DNA from: DATGUA01 sp035301545
GTDB lineage: Bacteria > Bacillota > Clostridia > Tissierellales > Tissierellaceae
Direction: 5' to 3'
Length of the DNA: 37,369 bases
Assembly (NCBI GenBank): GCA_035301545.1
Contig: DATGUA010000012.1
Location: 1-37,369, forward strand
The notes below the pieces were generated by a model. It was not told the DNA's origin, searched no databases, and saw nothing but the letters and a program-made list of their open reading frames with translations. Both the position numbers and the translations under genes were made by a program. This document shows, piece after piece, positions 17,217 through 24,305 of this stretch (position 1 is the stretch's first letter; each line of letters starts with the position of its first letter).

Positions 17217-17600
17217 TATAATCTTTATACTATAAACTATTTCTATAAATTAATTATAATTAGAAAATAATATATGTAATATACTATTTTAATTTCTGTA
17301 TTTATTTACCCTAAATTATAATTAATAAACATTTCATTTTTAAAAATAGTTCATTGATTATCTATCTAATAGTATACAAGAAAAATATAAATAATGCAAC
17401 CTCGAATTGTCAAAATAATATCAACTATCTTAATAATATAAATAACTTGTTTTTAACTATTTATATTATTTATAAACCTGGGGATAATGTTAATAATCTT
17501 GTCCACATACTTTACCTTTGTCATTTAAGTGGGATAGTTAATATTAAGGCCTTATGAGGATTATAAGATATATAATCCACCTTATCCACATTATCCACAA
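17217..17600. other. gene-free AT-rich intergenic region between gcvT and cwlD
   Basis: I see no credible gene here. A 67-codon plus-strand frame (17354-17557) has low-complexity Asn/Ile-rich content and no ribosome binding site. The left part (17217-17470) is extremely AT-rich and ends in a perfect inverted repeat; the right part holds the DnaA-box-like sites, listed separately. Confidence 0.7.
17432..17470. repeat. perfect 13-bp AT-only inverted repeat beside the DnaA boxes
   Basis: AATAATATAAATA (17432-17444) and TATTTATATTATT (17458-17470) are perfect reverse complements with a 13-nt spacer. The arms are entirely A/T, like an easily melted or cruciform-prone element. It lies directly left of the DnaA-box cluster. 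Confidence 0.7.
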
Positions 17601-17614
17601 TCAAAAGTGGATAA
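17479..17614. other. cluster of DnaA-box sequences
   Basis: Two perfect TTATCCACA boxes stand head to tail with no gap (17582-17590 and 17591-17599, plus strand). Three one-mismatch sites flank them: TTATCCCCA on the minus strand (17479-17487), TTGTCCACA on the plus strand (17499-17507) and TTATCCACT on the minus strand (17606-17614). The last sits just before the cwlD stop. Such clusters bind DnaA at origins, at DnaA-titrating sites and at regulated promoters. No dnaA or dnaN is adjacent. Confidence 0.65.
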
Positions 17615-17625
17615 ACACTATAATA

Positions 17626-18342
17626 TTATTCATCATTTAAATACTTCATTATACCTGTATATATGGACCAAGCTATTTTTTCTTGATACTCTTCAGTTTG
17701 TAATATTTTTTCTTCTAAAGGATTTGAAAGAAAGCCTACTTCTACTAATAATGAAGGAATGTTTGAATTTTTTAATAGGTAGATATCATCTCTAGAAGCT
17801 GGTTTTCTATTATTTTCTTTGTCTAAGGTATTTTTAAGTTCCTTTTGTACTATTTCCCCCAATTTTAAACTTTCTTCATCTTCCTCCATATAAAAAGCCT
17901 GTGCTCCATAATACTTTGGATCTGTGAAACTATTCAGATGTATAGATATAAATAGTTCACAATCTGCATCTTCAATCAATAAATTTCTATTCTTTAAGTC
18001 TTCAGACTTTTTTTCTCCTAAAGTCTTAGATTTATCTGTATATAATCCTTCATCTGCTTCCCTAGTCATAATAGCTATACCACCACTTTGTTCTATAAGT
18101 CTTTTAAGTTTTAAAGCTATTTGCAGATTAATTTCATCTTCTACAACTCCACTAGTGCCTACTGCACCAGGATCTACTCCACCATGTCCTGGATCTATAC
18201 CTATTACTCTATTAGTTATAGGCAAATATGATACTTCTTCAATATTATTTTTATTATAAAAAAATTTAATAATAAAAGGTATTAAGATTATAATCCCTAA
18301 AACTATATATATTGTTCTTTTTTGTATAAAAAACATTCTCAA
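17626..18342 (-). CDS. cwlD: N-acetylmuramoyl-L-alanine amidase CwlD
   Basis: A zinc amidase needed to make muramic-lactam in the spore cortex, so that germination enzymes can recognise it. It has an N-terminal membrane anchor (about residues 9-24), then the Amidase_3 domain with VIGIDPGHGGVDPGAVG, the HLNSF metal histidine and LLVEVGFLSNPLEEK with the catalytic glutamate. I place the start at TTG 18342, since GAGAGG is eight bases before it; GTG 18351 overlaps that site, and ATG 18336 is a second option. The position after rplM-rpsI is as in other spore formers. A large perfect hairpin precedes the ribosome binding site. Confidence 0.92.
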   Translation of the reverse strand: MRMFFIQKRTIYIVLGIIILIPFIIKFFYNKNNIEEVSYLPITNRVIGIDPGHGGVDPGAVGTSGVVEDEINLQIALKLKRLIEQSGGIAIMTREADEGLYTDKSKTLGEKKSEDLKNRNLLIEDADCELFISIHLNSFTDPKYYGAQAFYMEEDEESLKLGEIVQKELKNTLDKENNRKPASRDDIYLLKNSNIPSLLVEVGFLSNPLEEKILQTEEYQEKIAWSIYTGIMKYLNDE

Positions 18343-18354
18343 TCTAATCACCTC

Positions 18355-18396
18355 TCTAGGAATATATATTAATAGGAATTAATATATATTCCTAGA
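18355..18396 (-). repeat. perfect 19-bp hairpin directly in front of the cwlD ribosome binding site
   Basis: TCTAGGAATATATATTAAT and its exact reverse complement are separated by AGGA. On the minus strand the hairpin ends about 2 nt before GAGAGGTG. It lacks a following T-tract, so it is not a typical terminator. It could influence cwlD translation or mRNA stability, or be a protein-binding palindrome. Confidence 0.7.
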
Positions 18397-18400
18397 AAAT

Positions 18401-18430
18401 AAAGTGTTTAGAATAAATTCTTAGCACTTT
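18401..18430 (-). repeat. imperfect 14-bp inverted repeat between rpsI and cwlD
   Basis: AAAGTGTTTAGAAT and ATTCTTAGCACTTT pair at 12 of 14 positions around a 2-nt centre. It lies between the rpsI terminator and the hairpin that precedes cwlD. Its role is unknown. Confidence 0.5.
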
Positions 18431-18461
18431 ATTTAATAAGGGTATTATTTTAAATAAAAAT

Positions 18462-18483
18462 AGAGCCACTTTTCAGTAGCTCT
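18462..18483 (-). terminator. terminator of rplM-rpsI
   Basis: AGAGCCAC and GTAGCTCT pair with one mismatch around a 6-nt loop. On the minus strand the stem is followed by a T-rich run (TATTTTTATTT). It begins about 22 nt after the rpsI stop. Confidence 0.8.
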
Positions 18484-18505
18484 GGTTTTGTAAACTCTAT
18501 ATCTA

Positions 18506-18898
18506 TTATCTTTTTGAGAATTGTGGGCTTTTTCTTGCTTTCTTAAATCCATATTTTACTCTTTCTTTCATTCTTGGATCTCTAGTTAAATGTCCCTCTT
18601 TTTTAAGTGTAGGTCTTAAATCTTTATCATATTCTAACAAGGCCCTAGCTACTCCATGTCTTATAGCTCCTGCTTGACCTGTGAACCCTCCACCTTCCAC
18701 ATTTACTATTGCATTAAATTTATTTATAGTATCTGTAATTACTAGAGGCTCTCTAGCTATAGTTCTCAAGGTTTCATAATTGAAATATTCTTCAATATCT
18801 TTATCATTAACGATAATCTGACCATCTCCTGGTACTAATCTTACTCTTGCAATTGAAGTTTTTCTTCTTCCTGTTCCAGCATATTGTGTTATAGCCAC
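18506..18898 (-). CDS. rpsI: 30S ribosomal protein S9
   Basis: A 130-residue S9 of the small-subunit head, whose C-terminal tail reaches the P-site tRNA. It shows GTGRRKTSIARVRL at the N-terminus, GGGFTGQAGAIRHGVARAL in the middle and the typical basic end KKARKSPQFSKR. The start is GTG at 18898 with AGGAGG upstream. It is co-transcribed with rplM, as in nearly all bacteria, and followed by a terminator. Confidence 0.98.
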   Translation of the reverse strand: MAITQYAGTGRRKTSIARVRLVPGDGQIIVNDKDIEEYFNYETLRTIAREPLVITDTINKFNAIVNVEGGGFTGQAGAIRHGVARALLEYDKDLRPTLKKEGHLTRDPRMKERVKYGFKKARKSPQFSKR

Positions 18899-18917
18899 TT
18901 ACAGTCCTCCTTTCTAT

Positions 18918-19346
18918 TTATAATTCGTATATTTCCGGTTGTTGAGCTTCATGCTTGTGCTCAGATCCTTTATAAACTTTCATTTTCTTAATCATTTTTC
19001 TTCCAAGTTTATTTTTTGGAAGCATTCCTTTTACAGCTAATTCAATAATTTTTTCTGGTCTTTCTTCTATTAATCTACTATATGGAATTTCTTTTATTCC
19101 TCCTGGATATCCAGTGTGATATACATGATTCAATTGTTGCAACTTTTTACCAGTAAGTTTTACCTTATCAGCATTAATTATTATAACAAAATCTCCAGTA
19201 TCAACATGAGGAGTATATATAGGTTTGTTTTTTCCACTCAAAATATTTACTACTTTAGATGATAATCTACCTAATGGTTGATTAGTAGCATCAATTACAT
19301 ACCATTTCCTTTCAATTTCTTCAGTTTTTGCCATGTAACTCTTCAT
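18918..19346 (-). CDS. rplM: 50S ribosomal protein L13
   Basis: A 142-residue L13, an early-assembly large-subunit protein. It begins MKSYMAKTEEIERKWYVIDA, with GRLSSKVVNILSGK and the C-terminal GMLPKNKLGRKMIKKMKVYKG. It is the first gene of rplM-rpsI, preceded by a clear sigma-A promoter and an untranslated leader of about 85 nt. In other Firmicutes L13 mRNAs carry autoregulatory leaders, so such control is possible here. Confidence 0.98.
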   Translation of the reverse strand: MKSYMAKTEEIERKWYVIDATNQPLGRLSSKVVNILSGKNKPIYTPHVDTGDFVIIINADKVKLTGKKLQQLNHVYHTGYPGGIKEIPYSRLIEERPEKIIELAVKGMLPKNKLGRKMIKKMKVYKGSEHKHEAQQPEIYEL

Positions 19347-19428
19347 CGATATTTCCCTCCTTATACCAACAATTATATAATATATTAGTGAGGTATAAAA
19401 AAAGTTTCCGGGCCTTTTTCAAACACTC
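19347..19428 (-). ncRNA. putative autoregulatory L13 leader
   Basis: About 80 nt of untranslated RNA separates the promoter from rplM. It can form an AAAAAG/CTTTTT stem around GCCCGGAAA, and further on TATACC can pair with GGTATA just ahead of the AAGGAGGG ribosome binding site, which would hide or frame that site. L13 leader motifs are known in Firmicutes. I have not matched this one to the published consensus. Confidence 0.4.
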
Positions 19429-19434
19429 TTATAT

Positions 19435-19463
19435 ATTCTAATACATGTATTTATCAATGTCAA
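19435..19463 (-). promoter_or_regulatory. sigma-A promoter of rplM-rpsI
   Basis: On the minus strand a perfect TTGACA (19463-19458) and TAGAAT (19440-19435) are separated by exactly 17 bp. It lies about 90 bp before the rplM start and just after truA. It is among the best promoter matches in the window. Confidence 0.85.
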
Positions 19464-19470
19464 TAGGATA

Positions 19471-20208
19471 TTACTCATAAAATACCTTTTCTAAAAATAA
19501 GCCTTGAGCTGGAGCAGTCGGTCCTGCTAAAATTCTATTTTTATTATTTAACATATATTTTATCTCTTCTTTTTTAATCTTACCTAGTCCTATATAAATT
19601 AATGTACCTACTATAATTCTTATCATATGTCGTAAAAAGCTGTTTCCTTCAATATTAATCTCTATAAATTTACCATCTTTTATAATTTCCATATTATAGA
19701 TAGTTCTTATACTTGTATCTATATCAGATTTGGGACCCATAAAACTTCTAAAATCATGTGTCCCTATAAAATAAGATATAGATTTTTTCATTTCATCTAT
19801 ATCTAAATTTCTAATTACATGACAAGAGTAATTCCTATATATAGGACTAGATATTCTATTATTATATATTAGATATCTATATTTTTTTCTTTTTGCATCA
19901 AACCTCGAATGAAAATCTATAGGTACTTCTTCTGATTCTATTATTTGAACATCTTTTGGTAATTCTATATTTAAACAAAATTTAAAATTGGCTCCTGGAA
20001 TATTAGAATCAGTAAAAAAATTTGCAACTTGACCTAAAGCATGTACCTTTTTATCTGTTCTTCCAGAAGCTATTAATTTTATTTCTTCACTTGTTATTCT
20101 TTTGATAGCATTTTCTATAGTTTCTTGAATAGTAATAACATCATTTTGCCTTTGCCATCCTGAATAATTAGTTCCATCATATTCTATTATAAGTTTAATA
20201 TTTCTCAT
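19471..20208 (-). CDS. truA: tRNA pseudouridine synthase A
   Basis: A 245-residue enzyme that makes pseudouridine at tRNA positions 38-40. The catalytic aspartate is in ASGRTDKKVHALGQV, preceded by IEYDGTNYSGWQRQ, with HDFRSFMGPK in the middle and GNSFLRHMIRIIVGTLIYIG toward the C-terminus. It follows ecfT by 9 nt and closes the ecfA1-ecfA2-ecfT-truA unit, an order shared with Bacillus and clostridia. No terminator is evident before the rplM promoter. Confidence 0.97.
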   Translation of the reverse strand: MRNIKLIIEYDGTNYSGWQRQNDVITIQETIENAIKRITSEEIKLIASGRTDKKVHALGQVANFFTDSNIPGANFKFCLNIELPKDVQIIESEEVPIDFHSRFDAKRKKYRYLIYNNRISSPIYRNYSCHVIRNLDIDEMKKSISYFIGTHDFRSFMGPKSDIDTSIRTIYNMEIIKDGKFIEINIEGNSFLRHMIRIIVGTLIYIGLGKIKKEEIKYMLNNKNRILAGPTAPAQGLFLEKVFYE

Positions 20209-20217
20209 ATACTACTC

Positions 20218-21024
20218 CTAAATATACTCTATATACCTCGTTGAAATTATAAATCCAAAAAATATTACCATAGATATTAAGGCCGCTACATCTGATCTTT
20301 TTAATTCTAATTCATTTAATCTAGTCCTATTATCCCCACCTCTATAACATCTGGCTTCCATTGCAGTTGCTAATTCATCTGCTCTTCTAAAAGCATTTAT
20401 AAATAATGGTACTAATAATGGTACTAGACTTTTTGCTCTATTTAATATATTACCTGATTCAAAATCTGCCCCTCTAGCCTTTTGTGCCTTCATAATTTTG
20501 TCCGTTTCTTCTAATAAAGTAGGTATAAATCTTAATGCTATAGTCATCATCATAGCTAATTCATGAGCTGGTAATCCTATTTTTTTAAAAGGTGATAATA
20601 ACTTTTCTATCCCATCAGTCAAAGCTATTGGTGATGTAGTTAGGGTTAGTATAGAAGTTCCAGTCACTAAAAATATAAGTCTTATAGCCATAAATGTAGC
20701 CTGAGACAATCCTTCTTTAGTTATAGTTATAGGTCCTAATTTATATAATATTTCCCCCTTGGTCATAAAAATATTAATCAAAAAGGTAATTGAAATAATA
20801 AATATCAGTGGTTTTAATCCTTTTAAAATATATTTGATAGGAACCTTTGAAAGATGTACAACAGTTAATATAAAACCTACTATAAATATATATGGATAAA
20901 ATCCTGTAATAAAAAATAGAGAAGTAATAAATAAAATTATTATTAATATTTTAATCCTTGGATCTAATCTATGAATTATAGTTTCTCCTGGAAAGTATTG
21001 CCCTATTGTTATATCTTTAAGCAT
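20218..21024 (-). CDS. ecfT: energy-coupling factor transporter transmembrane protein EcfT
   Basis: A 268-residue membrane component that couples two ATPases to substrate-binding S components for vitamin or metal uptake. Several hydrophobic helices surround a cytoplasmic part holding the two Ala-Arg-type coupling motifs, MKAQKARGADFESG and MEARCYRGGDN. It overlaps ecfA2 by 8 nt. No S component lies in the window, consistent with a shared (group II) module that serves scattered S components. Confidence 0.95.
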   Translation of the reverse strand: MLKDITIGQYFPGETIIHRLDPRIKILIIILFITSLFFITGFYPYIFIVGFILTVVHLSKVPIKYILKGLKPLIFIISITFLINIFMTKGEILYKLGPITITKEGLSQATFMAIRLIFLVTGTSILTLTTSPIALTDGIEKLLSPFKKIGLPAHELAMMMTIALRFIPTLLEETDKIMKAQKARGADFESGNILNRAKSLVPLLVPLFINAFRRADELATAMEARCYRGGDNRTRLNELELKRSDVAALISMVIFFGFIISTRYIEYI

Positions 21025-21880
21025 TTTTATTTCTCCTTAGGTATTGTAAAATCTCTTTTTTAGCATCTTCTACTGTAAAAATATCTTCATTTATATCATG
21101 TCCTTTAGCTTTATAAGCTTTCATAAACCTTGTAATCTGTGGAACTCCTAATCCTATACTTTCTAATCTATCTGATTGCTTAAATACCTCTTCAGCTGTT
21201 CCATCCATAGCTATCTTACCTTGATCCATAACTAGTATTCTATCTACTAATCTAGCAATATCTTCCATATTATGTGAAACTAAGATTATAGTTATTCCCT
21301 GACTTAAGAACATTTGATGAATTTCATTTAATATTTCATCTCTACCTTTAGGATCTAATCCTGCTGTAGGCTCATCTAATATTAAAACTTTAGGTTTCAT
21401 AGCTATAACACCTGCTATAGCTACCTTTCGTTTTTGCCCTCCACTTAATTCAAAAGGAGATCTATCTTTTAATGTTTCATAATCTAGTTTTACTATTTCC
21501 ATAGATTCCTTTACTCTATTATAAACTTCCTCCTCACTTAAACCAAGATTTTTTGGTCCAAAAGCTATATCCTTATATATATTTTCTTCAAATAATTGAT
21601 ATTCTGGATATTGGAATACTAGTCCTACTTTTTGTCTTATTTCTTTAAGATTTGTATTTTCATCATTTATATTAGTTCCATCTATTATTATATTACCAGA
21701 AGTTGATTTCATAAGACTATTTAAATGTTGTACCAATGTAGATTTCCCTGATCCTGTGTGTCCTATAAGTCCTATAAATTCTCCTTCTTCTATTTCTAAG
21801 TTAATATTATCTAAGGCTTTCTTTTCAAAGGGTGTATTAGGATTATATATATATTCTAAATCTTCTATTTCTATGATCAT
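21017..21880 (-). CDS. ecfA2: energy-coupling factor transporter ATP-binding protein EcfA2
   Basis: A 287-residue ABC ATPase with Walker A GHTGSGKST, signature ELSGGQKRKVAIAG, Walker B VLILDEPTAGLDP and switch histidine VSHNMEDI. The N-terminal IYNPNTPFEKKALDNINL insertion and the second-place position are typical of EcfA2. It overlaps ecfA1 by 4 nt (ATGA) and ecfT by 8 nt, so the three are coupled in translation. It forms a heterodimer with EcfA1. Confidence 0.95.
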   Translation of the reverse strand: MIIEIEDLEYIYNPNTPFEKKALDNINLEIEEGEFIGLIGHTGSGKSTLVQHLNSLMKSTSGNIIIDGTNINDENTNLKEIRQKVGLVFQYPEYQLFEENIYKDIAFGPKNLGLSEEEVYNRVKESMEIVKLDYETLKDRSPFELSGGQKRKVAIAGVIAMKPKVLILDEPTAGLDPKGRDEILNEIHQMFLSQGITIILVSHNMEDIARLVDRILVMDQGKIAMDGTAEEVFKQSDRLESIGLGVPQITRFMKAYKAKGHDINEDIFTVEDAKKEILQYLRRNKNA

Positions 21881-22710
21881 ATCGAATTTAACAACTCCTC
21901 TACAGAAAGTACATCATTCTGAATATCTATACCTTCCTTTTTTAATTCAAAGGCTAATTCAGTTACTTGGGGTACATCTAGTCCATATTCTTTAACCTTA
22001 TCTACCTCTCTGAAAATCTCTTTTGGTGATCCTTCCATTACAATTTCACCTTCAGACATTAGCATTACTCTATCTCCTAAGACAGCTTCATCCATATAGT
22101 GAGTAATTAAAACTATAGTTTTGTCCTCTTCTTTATTTAGTTTAAGTATTGTATCCATAACTTCAATTCTACCTATAGGATCTAACATCGAAGTTGGCTC
22201 ATCTAAGATTATACAATCAGGATTCATTGCTAATATTCCAGCTATAGCTACCCTTTGTTTTTGCCCTCCTGAAAGTAAATGTGGTGCATGCTTTTTATAA
22301 TCTGACATTTCTACTATAGCTAATGATTCATCTACTCTTCTTCTAATCTCTTTTGGTGGAACACCTTGATTTTCAGGTCCAAAAGCTACATCTTCTTCTA
22401 CTATAGTTGCTACAATTTGATTATCAGGATTTTGAAACACTATACCTGCTTTCTGCCGAATATCCCATATTTTTTCCTCATCTTTAGTATTCATTCCCAT
22501 TACTGATACTTCGCCAGATGTAGGCATAAGTAAACCATTCATCATCTTTGCTAATGTAGATTTTCCCGAGCCATTATGTCCTAATATTACAAGAAATTCT
22601 CCTTTTTTAACATCTAAAGAAACATTTTTAACTGCGGCTACCATTTCATCTTCTATATAAGATCTATACTTATAAGTTATATTTTCCATTCCTATCATTA
22701 TATCATTCAT
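21877..22710 (-). CDS. ecfA1: energy-coupling factor transporter ATP-binding protein EcfA1
   Basis: An ABC ATPase with Walker A GHNGSGKSTLAK, Q-loop region VFQNPDNQIV, signature LLSGGQKQRVAIAG, Walker B CIILDEPTSMLDP and the switch histidine in VLITHYMDE. I choose ATG 22710 (277 residues), seven bases after GAGG; the in-frame ATG 22716 lies almost on top of that site. It is the first gene of the ECF module, with its own promoter, placed after the rplQ terminator. Confidence 0.95.
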   Translation of the reverse strand: MNDIMIGMENITYKYRSYIEDEMVAAVKNVSLDVKKGEFLVILGHNGSGKSTLAKMMNGLLMPTSGEVSVMGMNTKDEEKIWDIRQKAGIVFQNPDNQIVATIVEEDVAFGPENQGVPPKEIRRRVDESLAIVEMSDYKKHAPHLLSGGQKQRVAIAGILAMNPDCIILDEPTSMLDPIGRIEVMDTILKLNKEEDKTIVLITHYMDEAVLGDRVMLMSEGEIVMEGSPKEIFREVDKVKEYGLDVPQVTELAFELKKEGIDIQNDVLSVEELLNSI

Positions 22711-22746
22711 TCTCATACCTCAATCTTTAATTGTTTTTTTCATCTT

Positions 22747-22775
22747 AATATAACATAGTGATTAATGATTTACAA
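22747..22775 (-). promoter_or_regulatory. sigma-A promoter of the ecfA1-ecfA2-ecfT-truA unit
   Basis: On the minus strand TTGTAA (22775-22770) and TATATT (22752-22747) are 17 bp apart, with a TGT extended -10 just before TATATT. It lies between the rplQ terminator and ecfA1. Confidence 0.7.
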
Positions 22776-22787
22776 TATAAATTAAAA

Positions 22788-22813
22788 AGGGACTAAGCTT
22801 TAACTTAATCCCT
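22788..22813 (-). terminator. terminator of the S10-spc-alpha operon after rplQ
   Basis: AGGGACTAAG and CTTAATCCCT pair with one mismatch around a 6-nt loop. On the minus strand the stem is followed by TTTTTAATTT. It begins 8 nt after the rplQ stop. Confidence 0.85.
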
Positions 22814-22820
22814 ACATCAT

Positions 22821-23162
22821 TTATACTAGTTCTAATATAGCCATTTCTGCCCCATCACCACGTCTAGGACCTAACTTTAACACTCTAGTATAGCCACCAT
22901 CTCTTTCTGAATATTCAGGTGCTATCTCATCAAACAATAAATTTACTATATCTTGATCATATATATATGCTAAAGCTTGCCTTCTAGCGTGTAAATCTCC
23001 TCTTTTTCCTAAAGTAATCATCTTATCTGTCATTCTTTGTGTCTCTTTGGCTTTACTGACTGTTGTTTCTAGTTTGCCATGTCTTAATAATGATGTTACT
23101 TGATTTCTTAACATAGTATTTCTATGATCTGTAGGACGACCAAGCTTTCTTAATTTTGTCAT
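22821..23162 (-). CDS. rplQ: 50S ribosomal protein L17
   Basis: A 113-residue L17 of the short bacterial form, located near the peptide exit tunnel. It has KLGRPTDHRNTMLRNQVTSLL at the N-terminus and YTRVLKLGPRRGDGAEMAILEL at the end. It is the last gene of the ribosomal operon, 23 nt after rpoA, followed by a terminator. Confidence 0.98.
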   Translation of the reverse strand: MTKLRKLGRPTDHRNTMLRNQVTSLLRHGKLETTVSKAKETQRMTDKMITLGKRGDLHARRQALAYIYDQDIVNLLFDEIAPEYSERDGGYTRVLKLGPRRGDGAEMAILELV

Positions 23163-23185
23163 AACTATCCCTCCTTTACCATTTA

Positions 23186-24133
23186 TTACTCATCTTCATT
23201 TCGAAGACCTAAATCTAATTCATCAAGCTTATTCACTATTTCTTCAAGGGATTTTTTACCTAAATTTCTTACTTTCATCATATCATCTTCTGTCTTCTGA
23301 GTTAATTCATCTACTGTATTAATTCCTGCTCTTTTTAAACAATTATAAGATCTTACAGATAAGTCTAATTCTTCTACTGTCATTTCTAGAACTTTCTCTG
23401 TCTGATCTTCTTCTTTTTCTACCATGATTTCTACATCTTCAACATGATCAGTTAATCCAATAAATAAATTTAGATGTTCTGTAAGTATTTTAGATCCTAA
23501 TGAAGTAGCTTCATCCGCATTGATTGTACCATTAGTCCAAACTTCTAGTACTAATTTATCATAATCCGTTCTTTGACCTACTCTAGTATTAGTTACATCG
23601 AAATTAACTTTTTCTACTGGGGTAAAGGAAGAATCTATCGGAATAACTCCTACTGAATGTTCTTCATCTTTATTCTTTTCGGCTACAACATATCCTCTGC
23701 CTTTTTCTAGTTCTAACTCCATATACAATTTACCATCTTCGTTTATAGTAGCAATATGAAGATCTTTATTAACTATCTCAACATCTAAACCTGTTACTAT
23801 ATCACCAGCAGTTAATTCTTGTGGCCCTTCTGCATCTATTAGCAGTGTAACAGGTTCATCTGTATAAACTTTAGCAGCAATATCTTTAATATTAAGGATA
23901 ATTTCAGGAACATCTTCCAATACTCCTGTAACTGTTGAAAATTCGTGTAAAACGCCTTGAATTTTGATTGATGATACAGCAGCACCTGGCAATGAGGATA
24001 ATAAAACTCTTCTTAATGAATTACCAAGAGTAGTACCATATCCTCTTTCTAAAGGTTCTACTTCAAATTTACCATAAGTTTTATCATCATTTAATTCTAA
24101 GATTTCAATATTTGGTTTTTCAATTTCTAACAT
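23186..24133 (-). CDS. rpoA: DNA-directed RNA polymerase subunit alpha
   Basis: A 315-residue alpha subunit that dimerises to nucleate RNA polymerase assembly. The N-terminal domain (about 1-230) has PLERGYGTTLGNSLRRVLLSS, and the C-terminal domain (about 248-312) has ELDLSVRSYNCLKRAGINTV and KVRNLGKKSLEEI for DNA and activator contacts. The ATG at 24133 follows GAAGGAGGG. That ribosome binding site can pair with a nearby ACCCTCGTCCTT segment upstream in the transcript. The usual upstream neighbour rpsD is only a relic here. Confidence 0.98.
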   Translation of the reverse strand: MLEIEKPNIEILELNDDKTYGKFEVEPLERGYGTTLGNSLRRVLLSSLPGAAVSSIKIQGVLHEFSTVTGVLEDVPEIILNIKDIAAKVYTDEPVTLLIDAEGPQELTAGDIVTGLDVEIVNKDLHIATINEDGKLYMELELEKGRGYVVAEKNKDEEHSVGVIPIDSSFTPVEKVNFDVTNTRVGQRTDYDKLVLEVWTNGTINADEATSLGSKILTEHLNLFIGLTDHVEDVEIMVEKEEDQTEKVLEMTVEELDLSVRSYNCLKRAGINTVDELTQKTEDDMMKVRNLGKKSLEEIVNKLDELDLGLRNEDE

Positions 24134-24141
24134 TAATACGA

Positions 24142-24177
24142 ACCCTCCTTCAGAATTTGTTTTATAAGGACGAGGGT
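24142..24177 (-). promoter_or_regulatory. hairpin covering the rpoA ribosome binding site
   Basis: ACCCTCCTT (24142-24150) and AAGGACGAGGGT (24166-24177) form a 6+3 bp stem with a 3-nt bulge. On the mRNA this pairs the AAGGAGGGT ribosome binding site of rpoA with a complementary upstream segment. It may moderate rpoA translation. Confidence 0.45.
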
Positions 24178-24193
24178 AACTGATTTTAAAATA

Positions 24194-24305
24194 TTATCTA
24201 GAATACAACTCAACAATTAAGTGTTCTTCTATTGAAATATCTCAATCTTCCCTTTTGACTCAACTTCAATTCTACCCTTCAATTGTTCTAAGTCTATATT
24301 TAGTT
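24194..24305 (-). pseudogene. rpsD: relic of rpsD (30S ribosomal protein S4), last ~36 codons only
   Basis: Directly after the rpsK stop the minus strand reads NIDLEQLKGRIEVESK in one frame. After a one-base shift it reads RED, a TGA stop, then DISIEEHLIVELYSR and a TAA at 24194-24196. This is the characteristic S4 C-terminus (family pattern ..REDID..IEEHLIVELYS.). The N-terminal ~165 codons, including the start and S4 RNA-binding domain, are missing, and the remainder has a frameshift and an internal stop, so it cannot make S4. The position between rpsK and rpoA is exactly where rpsD sits in most Firmicute alpha operons except Bacillus. A working rpsD must exist elsewhere in the genome. Confidence 0.9.

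Noticed and set aside
17135..17430. Glycine riboswitch upstream of gcvT
   Set aside because: The conserved aptamer core sequences were not found on the minus strand; the stretch is almost all A and T.
17354..17557. A 67-codon plus-strand ORF between gcvT and cwlD
   Set aside because: It is Asn/Ile-rich low-complexity sequence in an AT-rich region, has no ribosome binding site, and runs through the DnaA-box-like sites.
17217..17614. The region as the main chromosomal origin
   Set aside because: dnaA, dnaN, rpmH or other usual origin neighbours are not here; the sequence supports only a DnaA-binding cluster, so it is reported as that.
17607..17795. A 62-codon plus-strand ORF
   Set aside because: It is the antisense shadow of the 3' end of cwlD, with no ribosome binding site.
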